From an uncultured Schlesneria sp. (GTDB lineage Bacteria; Planctomycetota; Planctomycetia; Planctomycetales; Planctomycetaceae), in NCBI GenBank assembly GCA_903899985.1, contig CAIULL010000153.1:1-49159 (forward strand): a stretch of DNA of 49,159 nucleotides, in the 5' to 3' direction. The translations under genes and the position numbers were made by a program. Positions within the stretch are counted from its first letter, which is position 1. Every line of letters starts with the position of its first letter. The notes beneath the pieces are model-generated. The model saw only the letters and a list, made by a program, of their open reading frames with translations, was not told where the DNA came from and made no database searches. Below, one piece after another: positions 7,585 through 16,600 of this stretch.

Positions 7585-8871
7585 CTATTTTCGCGCGATG
7601 CAGTACAGATAGCGGTTGGTTCTCAGGAACATTTGTCCGTTGGAAAACGCAGGTGTTGCGTTACAGGTCCCAGCGTCCTCATCGACCGCGTTGCGCGCCA
7701 CAGATTCGAACTGAGGCTTAGCGGCGTAGACATAGGTTCCGTTTTCGCGAGAAGCGGCGAACAGTCGACCGTTTGCCACGACGACCGATGAATATAACTG
7801 TCCGGCGTCAGCCAGGCGTTCGCGGTAAACTTGTTCGCCGTCCGCGGTTTTTACGCAAAAGGCGATTCCACGATCACTGACCCAGTAAAGGTGGTCCCCA
7901 AATAAGACTGGAGATGTGACATACGAGCCGAAATCTTTGCGCCAGACGGTATGCGTTTTGGTAACGTCATCTCGACCACCGACTCGGATGGCAACCGCTC
8001 CACCTTGTCGCCCGCCGATGGCATAGACAATTCCATTTTGCGAAACGAGCATCGGCGAAATGACACCCTCTTTGACTCCTTCGGCAAACCACAAGAAATC
8101 TCCGTTATTGGGGTCAATTCCCCAAATCTCGTACGGGACGCTCACGACCAGTTCCTGTTTTCCATCGGGCAAATCAACGATGGTCGGAGAACTCCAGCAA
8201 CCGCCAAACCCGTCTGCGTCGGTTTTCCAGACTTGTTTGCCGGTTTCTTTATCAAGTGCGACCATCGCTTTGGATTCTGCGAAGGCGGGAACGATCACCA
8301 GATTCTTGTAAAGAATTACGCTCGTTCCCTGACCCCAGCCCATTTGTGCGGAGCCGTTACCAACACTTGTCTGCCAAAGTTGTTTGCCATTCAGGTCGAA
8401 GGCGAGAACACCCGCCTTACCGAAAAAGACATAAACGCGAGTTCCATCTGTAGCAGGAGTGCTGGTTGCGTAACCGTGACTTTGGATTTGTCCCTGGTAT
8501 CGATCCTCGTCCGATGTCCCTTTTACGGGTGATTCCCAGATGATTTTCCCGTCGGCTCGATTCAGACAGATGAGAACTCGTTCGAGTTGACTCAATTCGC
8601 CGGGAGTGGACCTGTTGACTCCGTAGCCTCGATAGCACGTGACGAAGACCCGTTCACCCAGTGTAATTGGACTGGAAGCGCCCGGGCCTGGCAGTTCGTT
8701 TCGCCAGACTACATTTTCGGTAGCGGACCACGTCGTTGGATAATCGCGATCATCGGCAACACCTGACCCGCCGGGGCCCCGGAATTGAGGCCAGTCTGCA
8801 GCCGGAAGCGTCTTGCTCACAAGGTCGACGAGGGAAGCCAGTATGACCGAAATTAAGACGAGTCGCGACAT
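7585..8871 (-). CDS. Secreted PQQ-like beta-propeller repeat protein
   Basis: 428 aa from the ATG at 8871, chosen because GAGG lies 5 nt upstream and because 'MSRLVLISVILASL' begins a signal peptide; an in-frame start at 8916 would bury it. The mature N-terminus 'DWPQFRGPGGSGV' is the hallmark of planctomycete outer-membrane-assembly/PQQ-like propeller proteins. Repeated blades end in patterns such as 'ALDKETGKQVWKT' and 'CLNRADGKIIWES'. There is no heme motif and no PQQ-dehydrogenase catalytic signature, so it is more likely a structural or binding propeller than an enzyme. Two inverted repeats lie upstream, between it and the Gly-rich protein gene. Confidence 0.88.
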   Translation of the reverse strand: MSRLVLISVILASLVDLVSKTLPAADWPQFRGPGGSGVADDRDYPTTWSATENVVWRNELPGPGASSPITLGERVFVTCYRGYGVNRSTPGELSQLERVLICLNRADGKIIWESPVKGTSDEDRYQGQIQSHGYATSTPATDGTRVYVFFGKAGVLAFDLNGKQLWQTSVGNGSAQMGWGQGTSVILYKNLVIVPAFAESKAMVALDKETGKQVWKTDADGFGGCWSSPTIVDLPDGKQELVVSVPYEIWGIDPNNGDFLWFAEGVKEGVISPMLVSQNGIVYAIGGRQGGAVAIRVGGRDDVTKTHTVWRKDFGSYVTSPVLFGDHLYWVSDRGIAFCVKTADGEQVYRERLADAGQLYSSVVVANGRLFAASRENGTYVYAAKPQFESVARNAVDEDAGTCNATPAFSNGQMFLRTNRYLYCIARK

Positions 8872-8933
8872 GAGAGCCTCGTTGTCCAGAGCAGTTGTGA
8901 GAGGAGTTATCGACAAATCAAATTCGTTAGAGG

Positions 8934-8969
8934 AAGCCCCCTAACCTTTGGACGAAGATCAGGGGGCTT
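8934..8969. repeat. Inverted repeat, 9-bp arms
   Basis: Arms AAGCCCCCT (8934-8942) and AGGGGGCTT (8961-8969) are perfect, with an 18-nt loop. It lies in the leader of the propeller gene on the minus strand. There is no T tract, so its function is open. Confidence 0.55.
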
Positions 8970-9014
8970 AATTCACGCACTCGATACAGGGGTAAGTCTC
9001 GATCGAACCGTCGG

Positions 9015-9042
9015 GTTTTGGGGCTGTACATAGCCCCAAAAC
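9015..9042. repeat. Inverted repeat, 11-bp arms, downstream of the Gly-rich protein gene
   Basis: Arms GTTTTGGGGCT (9015-9025) and AGCCCCAAAAC (9032-9042) flank a 6-nt loop. It follows the minus-strand gene ending at 9068, so it may end or stabilise that transcript, although no T run follows on that strand. Confidence 0.6.
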
Positions 9043-9067
9043 GAACTACGATCGATTTCAAACAACC

Positions 9068-9853
9068 TTATTCCGCTTTGGGTTGAGGGCGCTTTGGACG
9101 GCCACCGGCTCCGCCGCCACCACCACCTGGACCGCCACCGCCTGGACCACCTCGACCTGGTCCACCGCGCAGTTGTGCGACGTCGAACTCTTTACCTTTT
9201 AGTTTCGCAAAAGTGTCGAGCTGAGCTTTGGTCAGGACTTCATTGATCTTGGCATCACGTTCCTTGTTCAGCTCGACCATTTTTTCGAATCCGCCGCCGC
9301 CACCGCCTCCGCCGGGCTGGAACAGTTCGCGAGCCTTCGCGCCATAGTCATCGGAAATTGCGGTGATCTTGTCAGTTTGTTCCTTGGTGATGGTCAGCGC
9401 TTTAACGACTTCCGCATCGGAATAGGCTCCGGTGCCCTGGTTTTGCCAGTTGATCTGCTGCAATCGAGTATATTGATCGGCAGAGACTGCGGCTTTCAGT
9501 TTTGGCAGGAACTTGTCTGTTAGCGTCTTCATGTTCGCCATCATCGTTTCTCGTGCCTTGGTCCGTTCTTCCTGGGTCATGTCCTGAAAATTTTGACGAC
9601 CGCCGGCCCCCATTGATTCTCGCATTGCTGCGCCGTATTCGTCGGTGACCACTTTGACCTTGGCAACACCGTCTTCCGTCAGTCCAAGATCCTTTTGTAC
9701 AGCCTCATTGCCGGCAAGCATCAGCAGCCCGCCACCGCCGCCAAATCCGCCAAACCCACCACGACCGCCTCGGCCACCAGGCCCTTGAGCCTGCACCGTC
9801 GTTGCGAATGCGAGACTGGCCACCAAACACAGAAACCACCCATTTGTTCTCAT
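9068..9853 (-). CDS. Secreted glycine-rich Spy/CpxP-like protein
   Basis: 261 aa from the ATG at 9853, with an AGAAGG-type ribosome-binding site 8 nt upstream; the longer frame to 9970 adds 39 unrelated codons. A signal peptide ends at 'VQAQG'. The mature protein opens with a Gly/Arg-rich tract and ends with a long Gly/Pro-rich tail and 'RPKRPQPKAE'. Between them are helical segments with 'LTEDGVAKV', 'LTITKEQTDKI' and 'LTKAQLDTFAKL', which resemble the LTxxQ repeats of Spy/CpxP periplasmic chaperones. It sits directly downstream of the histidine kinase with a 117-nt gap. By analogy to CpxP with CpxA it could be a periplasmic regulator or output of that kinase; this is inference from position and motif only. 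Confidence 0.75.
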   Translation of the reverse strand: MRTNGWFLCLVASLAFATTVQAQGPGGRGGRGGFGGFGGGGGLLMLAGNEAVQKDLGLTEDGVAKVKVVTDEYGAAMRESMGAGGRQNFQDMTQEERTKARETMMANMKTLTDKFLPKLKAAVSADQYTRLQQINWQNQGTGAYSDAEVVKALTITKEQTDKITAISDDYGAKARELFQPGGGGGGGGFEKMVELNKERDAKINEVLTKAQLDTFAKLKGKEFDVAQLRGGPGRGGPGGGGPGGGGGGAGGRPKRPQPKAE

Positions 9854-9970
9854 CGCAATTTTCCTTCTCGGAATTTTTACGTATTTTCGCGAGGCCGAAC
9901 GGAACGTGGACGGCAAATAGATTTCTCGCGAGCATACTCGTTCAAAAACACAAAACGGACATCCGACCAA

Positions 9971-11617
9971 TTACTTTAAAAGCAATTCCTTTGAGAATTC
10001 ATTCGATTTTGTTTCCGTTGCTGCTGCTGCAGACTCGGTGGCGAGTGGCAACCTCACTTCGAGCGTTGTGCCGACTCCGACATCGCTTGTGGCCACGATA
10101 GTCCCGCCATGTGCTTCTACGATCGTTTTACAGATCGACAGGCCCAGACCGCTACTTCCTTCGGCTCGCGATCGAGCCTTATCAACCTGATAGAATCGGT
10201 CGAAAATTCGAGACAACTGATCGGCTGCGATTCCGACTCCTGTATCAGTGACCGAAAGAATAGCGGTTTCGCCTTCGACTCGCGTCGTGACACCAACGTG
10301 GCCTCCTTCAACGTTGTAGCGGATGGCGTTTGTGAGCAGATTTGTTACAACTTGTGACAGTCGGTCCCAGTCACCACGGACATCACACGAATGTGGCTCA
10401 CATTCAATTCGAATCTGCCGCTGTGCGGCGAGTGGTTCAACAAGTTCAGCACAGTCTTCAAGCAGCGGCTTCAAGTCGAAACGATCTTGCTTAAGTGATG
10501 GTGCTCCTGAATCGAACCTGGCCAACAGCAGCAACGAGTCGATCAGCGATTTCATCCGTTGCGACGCTCTGCGACAGGTCTCAATCGCACCACGATAATC
10601 TTCATTCGACCTTGGTCGAGACAGTGCCAATTCGGTATGTGTCGAGATGACCGACAGCGGCGTACGCAGCTCGTGAGACGCGTCAGCAGTGAATTGGCTT
10701 TGACGTTCGAACGCCGATTGCAAACGGTCAAATGTTTGATTGAGGACCGTGGCAAGCTTGCCAAGTTCGCTATCGGTTTCTTTGACGTTGATTCGTTTTG
10801 ACAGATCTAATGCCGAGATTGATTCCGCCGTAGCGGTCATCTCAGCGATAGGTAGAATTGCTCGTGATGACAGCCAGCCTCCTCCCAGGACACCTGCAGC
10901 CAGGATGATCAGGCCAGCCCCGGCAAGCAATAATCCTGATCGATGATGGGCAGCCAGATCTTTCTCCAATGATCGACCGACGAGAATGTTCATGTCGAAC
11001 ATTCCGGCATGGATCACTTCGCGGTAGGTTTGGTCGGCGGGTCGTGACCGGACAAGTCGGATCGGTAATCCTTCGCGTCCAACGTGCAAGTTGGGGTAAC
11101 TGATTTCGGGTGTGGAATCAGATTTCTGAAGCAGGTCGCCGTTTCCGCCCCAGATGACAAAGTAAAGTCGAGACTCTTCGTCGCCGTGAAATAACTGCTG
11201 GAATTCTTCTGGAAGCGGTCCAGGGTCAAAACGATCACGTCTAGGAGGTCCTGGGGGACCTGCCTGTTCAGACGATACGGACGGTGGATGATCCGTGCTG
11301 GATTCGGTTCGAAGCGAATCGGAACGAGGCGCGGCAGCGACATTCATATCGGGTCGTGAAGTGGCATCGGTTTCAGGGGCGGCTTCGTCGGCGCGACGGG
11401 GACGACGACCACCTCCGGGCCGACCGCCCGGTGGCCGTGGCAAAAGCCGACGCAATTGAGACATGACGGCACCGGCAGTCCGATCCAATTCGGCATCGAC
11501 TTGTTGAAGTCGCGTCTGCCAGTGAAGACTATGGACGATCCCTCCAAAACTGGTGAGTACGGTCAATAGCACAATCGCGTGCCAGACCTGCAAACGCCAG
11601 CGGAGTGATTTGAACAT
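9971..11617 (-). CDS. Sensor histidine kinase with Pro-rich periplasmic domain
   Basis: 548 aa. First membrane helix around residues 13-32, a periplasmic region to about 225 with a Pro/Arg/Ser-rich low-complexity stretch (residues 60-130), then a second helix around 228-252 and a HAMP linker. The phospho-accepting His is H315 in 'ASHELRTPLS'. ATP-lid motifs follow: N box 'NLLTNAIRYN', G1 'DTGVGI', F box 'IFDRFYQ', G2 'GSSGLGLSI'. It therefore phosphorylates a response regulator, evidently the OmpR-type gene just upstream on the same strand. The stimulus is unknown; the linked secreted Spy-like protein suggests envelope condition or misfolded protein. HeavyN/CpxA/QseC-type architecture, normal length apart from the low-complexity insert. 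Confidence 0.93.
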   Translation of the reverse strand: MFKSLRWRLQVWHAIVLLTVLTSFGGIVHSLHWQTRLQQVDAELDRTAGAVMSQLRRLLPRPPGGRPGGGRRPRRADEAAPETDATSRPDMNVAAAPRSDSLRTESSTDHPPSVSSEQAGPPGPPRRDRFDPGPLPEEFQQLFHGDEESRLYFVIWGGNGDLLQKSDSTPEISYPNLHVGREGLPIRLVRSRPADQTYREVIHAGMFDMNILVGRSLEKDLAAHHRSGLLLAGAGLIILAAGVLGGGWLSSRAILPIAEMTATAESISALDLSKRINVKETDSELGKLATVLNQTFDRLQSAFERQSQFTADASHELRTPLSVISTHTELALSRPRSNEDYRGAIETCRRASQRMKSLIDSLLLLARFDSGAPSLKQDRFDLKPLLEDCAELVEPLAAQRQIRIECEPHSCDVRGDWDRLSQVVTNLLTNAIRYNVEGGHVGVTTRVEGETAILSVTDTGVGIAADQLSRIFDRFYQVDKARSRAEGSSGLGLSICKTIVEAHGGTIVATSDVGVGTTLEVRLPLATESAAAATETKSNEFSKELLLK

Positions 11618-11722
11618 GATCTTCTCGAAACAATTAAAGGGGCGAATTCGGTTTCTGATGAGTCAAGAAATTTTGAGATGATTCGATCGGCAACGGGAGT
11701 ATCGGGCTGGCCAAGGTCAGAT

Positions 11723-12379
11723 TCAACTGTCAATGATATAACCCATTCCTCGACGAGTCGTAATTAATTCCCGGCCAACTTTACGGCGTATATTCGATAC
11801 GTAGACGTCGACAAGATTTGAGAGAGAAGCATCATATTCATCAAACAAGTGGTCATAGATTTTCGTCCGGGTGACCAGTTCGCCTCGGTGGATCGCGAGG
11901 AACTCAAGCAGACAATACTCCTTGGCCGTCAGTGCGACCGCAGTTCCGTCAACGGAAACGGTTCTTGAGGTCATATCGATTGTGACGTTGCCGATCTCGA
12001 TGATCGGCTGAGATTTACCCGCAGATCGACGAATCAAGGCTCGCAAGCGGGCCGCTAATTCAGACAGTTCAAACGGCTTTATCAGATAATCGTCAGCACC
12101 GGTGTCGAGGCCACGGATCCGATCCTTGACCGTGTCTCGAGCAGTCAACATCAGTACTGGCGTGGTCTTGTTTTGTCGCCGAAGCTCCGCCAGAACTGAC
12201 CAGCCATCGCGTCTGGGCAACATAACATCTAAAAGAATGGCGTCGTAATCCCAAGTGATACCTTTGAAGAGGCCGTCTTCGCCGTTATCCGCTGTGTCAA
12301 CGGAATAGCCCTCTTCTCGCAGGTACATTGCGACCGCGCGAATTACGTCTGGTTCATCCTCGACCACCAACACTCGCAT
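11723..12379 (-). CDS. OmpR/PhoB-family response regulator
   Basis: 218 aa from the ATG at 12379 ('MRVLVVEDEPDVIRA'); the frame extends to 12505 but those 42 residues are not part of the receiver fold. Receiver domain residues 1-115: acidic pocket E7/D8, phospho-acceptor D51 in 'AILLDVMLP', Thr in 'MLTARD', Lys in 'DDYLIKPF'. A winged-helix DNA-binding domain follows, with 'LTAKEYCLLEFLAIHRGELVTR' and 'VDVYVSNIRRKV'. It pairs with the histidine kinase 105 nt downstream. Regulator, kinase and Gly-rich secreted protein are arranged head to tail and are likely one operon. Confidence 0.94.
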   Translation of the reverse strand: MRVLVVEDEPDVIRAVAMYLREEGYSVDTADNGEDGLFKGITWDYDAILLDVMLPRRDGWSVLAELRRQNKTTPVLMLTARDTVKDRIRGLDTGADDYLIKPFELSELAARLRALIRRSAGKSQPIIEIGNVTIDMTSRTVSVDGTAVALTAKEYCLLEFLAIHRGELVTRTKIYDHLFDEYDASLSNLVDVYVSNIRRKVGRELITTRRGMGYIIDS

Positions 12380-12555
12380 GCTTAAATACCACCCAGATTC
12401 TGATTTTTCGTTTCTTAGCCGCCTTGATTCTGCGACCAGAGACGAATCGCTGGCAAAGGCCTTTTTTTCGACGTGTCTTCGTGCGAAAAGAAAGGTATCT
12501 TTCAAACTGGGTAGTCTACAGCAATAACCTTAAACCGAGATGAAGAGTTCGGCAG

Positions 12556-12596
12556 AAAAAAAAGACCACTGGCGAGCGAAAATGCCCGTCAGTGGT
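12556..12596 (-). terminator. Rho-independent terminator of the secretin-lipoprotein unit
   Basis: Read on the minus strand, a hairpin with arms ACCACTG (12590-12596) and CAGTGGT (12565-12571), extended inward with one mismatch, is followed by eight T residues (A8 at 12556-12563 on the plus strand). It lies just past the stop of the lipoprotein gene at 12629. Confidence 0.8.
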
Positions 12597-12628
12597 ACAA
12601 AATCTGGAGATGGGTTTGTGATAACTTG

Positions 12629-13645
12629 CTAGTCTTCCAGCGGATGCTTGCGACGGGGTGGTGCCACGGCCTCGTCGGCATCATTTTCGGTGCTCTTCAC
12701 TTCATCTTCGCCAGTCGATATTGCGGATCTGGGTTTCCATTTCACGCGGCCTGCAGGTGGATTGTCGATTTTCTGCGGTTTGTCCAACCCCAAACGATCG
12801 AGATTGGAGCTTGTCTGATTCGTCGATGTGGGAAGTGTCGGCGTGTTGGACTTTTGTTCCAACAATTGCTGTACCATTGATTCCAGTCGACGAATTCGTT
12901 CCGCATCGGCACTGTCCTTGGGAGATTCAATGACGACTTCATGCGAAGCGAGTTGGATTTGACTGACTTTCTCTTCCTTTTTCGGGCCGGCGACTGATTC
13001 CGTCGTTTTTGGGTTTGAGCCCATTGAAATCGTCGTCGTTCGTCGCAGTTTACCAGCCAACTCGTCGGCAGCCATGCGATCTGTCTCTTCAATGGTGAGT
13101 GGTTTGGCATTCTCACCCATGACAGGTTTCTTGTTCCCATTCAGTGGCATGTTTGACAGGTCCGAGAACACCACAGGCCCAGTTTTCGGCTTCAAGCGAA
13201 CGCGCAGCGCACAATTGGCGTCTTTGACTCCTCGGCGAACATACGGAACGAAGACACTGTAGGTTGGTCCGAGCGAAGTTTTCGTGAGATGGACGTCCCA
13301 CGATCCTGCGTCAAAGTCGAATTGTCGCAAAGGTTTTGCCTGTGCCTCGGCGTCTCCCTGATCATCAAATAAATAGATGCGGACATCGCCTTCGCATTGA
13401 ACCGGGGTGGCCGCTTTATTTGAGAGAAACAGAATCTGTCCCGAGAATCCTTTGCACGGATACCCTTCAGGGTCTCGGCCTTCGGCCTGTTGCCAGAGAC
13501 ACAAGACCTGCACGACGGGATCGGCTGCGGACGCTTTAGGGATCTTTTTCTCGAACGGAACATGAAACGTCGTGCACCCGACAAAACTGCACAAAAACAT
13601 TGAGCAGATTAGAGGCATAACGATTCGTTGAACGTGAAACTGCAT
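12629..13645 (-). CDS. Lipoprotein of unknown function linked to the secretin
   Basis: 338 aa from the ATG at 13645, 6 nt after GGAG. The signal peptide ends in a lipobox, 'LCSFVGC', so the mature protein is probably lipid-anchored. The first half (to about residue 170) is a compact domain with 'QILFLSNKAATPVQCEGDVRI', reading like a beta-rich fold. The second half is low-complexity with a short coiled coil ('DAERIRRLESMVQQLLEQ') and a basic C-terminus ('PPRRKHPLED'). It lies 45 nt downstream of the secretin stop and shares its terminator, so it is almost certainly co-transcribed. A pilotin-like or secretin-stabilising role is a guess from context; no pilotin family is recognised. Confidence 0.8.
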   Translation of the reverse strand: MQFHVQRIVMPLICSMFLCSFVGCTTFHVPFEKKIPKASAADPVVQVLCLWQQAEGRDPEGYPCKGFSGQILFLSNKAATPVQCEGDVRIYLFDDQGDAEAQAKPLRQFDFDAGSWDVHLTKTSLGPTYSVFVPYVRRGVKDANCALRVRLKPKTGPVVFSDLSNMPLNGNKKPVMGENAKPLTIEETDRMAADELAGKLRRTTTISMGSNPKTTESVAGPKKEEKVSQIQLASHEVVIESPKDSADAERIRRLESMVQQLLEQKSNTPTLPTSTNQTSSNLDRLGLDKPQKIDNPPAGRVKWKPRSAISTGEDEVKSTENDADEAVAPPRRKHPLED

Positions 13646-13690
13646 TTCAAACTCCATCCGAAATTGTTGCGATGGCAACTCGATAGTTTC

Positions 13691-16600
13691 TCAGTTTGAT
13701 CGTCCGACAGAACGTTTCTGAAAAAGGCCTCGTTTTTTGGGAGCCTCGGGTTTCACAAAACTTGCCTTGGAGACTCCTGCATCCTCATCATCCATTTCCG
13801 TTGCTTGCATCCGCGAGGCGTTAATGCGGGTCACATTGGGATCTGGTAACGGCGGCGGAGGAGGAACACTCGGAGCCTGTCCCGCGGGTAATGGCGGAAT
13901 TGCAGATGGCGTTGGTGGAAGTGCCGATGGGGTCCGTGTTGGAACCGCCTCAGGCAACTCCTGCGGTATTTTCTGTATCACGGGCGATCCGTTCATCGAC
14001 GGGACAGGTGGAAGTACAGGTTGAACCCAGGGAATATTCTCTTCCTCGATCATTTCATCAGCGGCAGGAAGCGCTCTCAATGGTCCATGAGCTTCTTCAG
14101 CTTCGCTTTCGATGAAATGAATTCGACCCATTTCAATATCCTTCAGGCACTCCTCTTCTTCTGGACCGTTGATGATACGTGGCGTCAGAAAGATCAGCAG
14201 TTCCGTGCGAATCGATGTTCGGGAATCGTAGCGAAACAAGCTGCCGAGAAGTGGAAGATCGCCAAGTAAGGGTGCCTTGCGAGTAAAGGACTCGTCGCGT
14301 GAACTGATCATTCCCCCGATGACGATCGTACTATTCGATGGCACGAGTACCGTCGACCGAACGTTACTAAGGTCGGTGATTCGCTGGCCGACGGCGACGC
14401 CTCGCGAATCTGTTGTCACAGTGACAGTTTCCTGACTCAACTGGCTGCGGTATGCATACATTTGAATCACGATGTTACCGTCGTCATTAATTCGAGGCGT
14501 CACCTGCATGCCGATTCCGGTCTCTCGTTGCGTCAGAATGGGCGAGAGGACGCCCGTTGTGGCGTTGGTATTGAATGCTGTGACGGTGGGAATTGTCTGG
14601 CCAACGAAGACTTCGGCCAGTTGACTGTCCAATGCTCGAATTTGCGGTCGGCTCAGGATCGTGAGTTTCCGATTTGCTGCCAAAGCTCGTAGCAGAACGT
14701 TGACGGCGTCGGATCCGGCGGAAAGGACAAGGCCCCCATACCCAAGTTGGTTATTGACCCGGCCAAGTGAAAAGTTGCTGAGTCCCTGACCAGCGACCGC
14801 TCCTGGAGATATGGCGAGGTTATTTCCCAGTGGAAGCCCCGCATTATTGAAGTTGAATCCAGGTGATCCCGTTTGTGCCAAAATATGTTGAGTTGTCGTT
14901 TGCAAACCGGTGACTGCGGTCGTCGTTTCAGTCAAAATGACCGGAGGGTCCAGAACGCTACGGTTGAAGAAGATAGGATTCTGAAGTCCGAGCTCGATCC
15001 CGAATTCGTCCGTGTTGTTCAATTGGACTTCGACAATCAATGCTTGAATCACGACCTGCTTCGGGACGGAGTCCAGCTTTCTGATCATCGCCAGGATGTC
15101 GGGATAATAGCGCGGTGTCGAACTGACCAGCAGGCTGTTCGAAATCGTATCGGGAATGACGATGACTTCGCGTTCGAGTTGTTCAACGTTGCTGGTAAGG
15201 TTTGGGTCGAGCTGAGTCAAGTCACGTTGTTGTTGAAAGAACGTTGTTACCGCTTGAGCGATTTGAGTCGCAGGAGTGTTATTCAAACGGACCACCATGT
15301 TTTTCCGCGAACGCAGGTCGCTTTCATCAAGCCGTAACATGATCGCTTCGACAACTCGCAAAGCGTCACCGCTTCCAACGGCAATCACGCTGTTTGTTCG
15401 AGTGTCGACCGAAAACTTGAGTGGTACGAGGCTGCTGCTGGCGTCGTCAGCATTCGCAAGTTGAATTCCCAACAGTGGACGCTGTTGATTACCGCCGGCT
15501 CCTTGTCCTTGAGTCTGGCCATTGAACAAGGCATTCAGTTGTTGAACCATCTGGTTGGCATCTGCGTGTTCGAGCGTAAAGACCTTGATCTCAGAAACTG
15601 TGTTTGTGGGACGGTCGAGGTTTGTGATCAGTGCTTCGATGAGATCCATACTCTTTTCTGAAGCGGTCACGATCAATGAGTTTGAGTGTGCTTCAGGAGT
15701 GACGCGGATATCGGAAAGAACTCCTGACTGTAATTCCCGTGAGTTATTCCCCTTATCGATTGATAGGAACTGTAAAACTTGTGATTTCACACTTTTAAAT
15801 TGTTCTTCAACTTGACCGCCACCAAGTCCCTGTTGTTGTCCCTGTCCTCCACCGCCGCCGGAAGACGAGGGTGGGGACAGCACGGATTGAATAGCTGAAT
15901 TAATGACGGCGGCCAGTTCGGTGGCAACGGCATTTTTTAAGGCGAAAATTCGGACCTGGCTGATTGACTCGGAACCTTCTCGGTCCAACCGGCGAATCAG
16001 GGTCTGGATCTCTTCCAGATCGCGTGCCCGAGCTCGAACGATCAATGAGTTTGATCGAGAATCGGCAATCACCAGGATTTTTGCACCCAGTGATTTGCGA
16101 TCTTTATAGAACTCGGTAAGCAACGTCTCGACTTCCGAGGCAATGGCGGATTTCAGACTGAAAACCTGAAACTCGGTTTCGGGATCAACCGGCTGATCGA
16201 GTTCTTCGGCAAGGCTGAGAATGTTCTCCAGATCGGCACCGGGGGCAACGATAAGCAAAGAGTTCGGCTTCGTGACCGGAATGATTGCAACGCTTTCACG
16301 CGGTTGGGTCGCCTTCCCCGGAAACTTCGTCAATTTCTCATAAACCGATGTCAGTAACTCGGCCAACGATTCGGAATCGACATTCTTCAAATGCAATAGC
16401 TCAACCCTCGGCGCGGTCGCTACGGCGAGTTGCTCGATCTGCTTGATCACCTGTTCGACCTGAGCGACATCCTTTTCATTCCCGACAATCACCATCACGT
16501 TCAGGTCTTCGATGACCTGGATGTTGACTTCACCCTTGAAATTTCCCAGTGCACCGCCGAACGCACCGTCAGTGCCATTTGAAGGAGCTGAGGGAAACGG

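Noticed and set aside
7951-8532. 193-aa plus-strand frame
   Set aside because: Antisense to the PQQ-like propeller gene.
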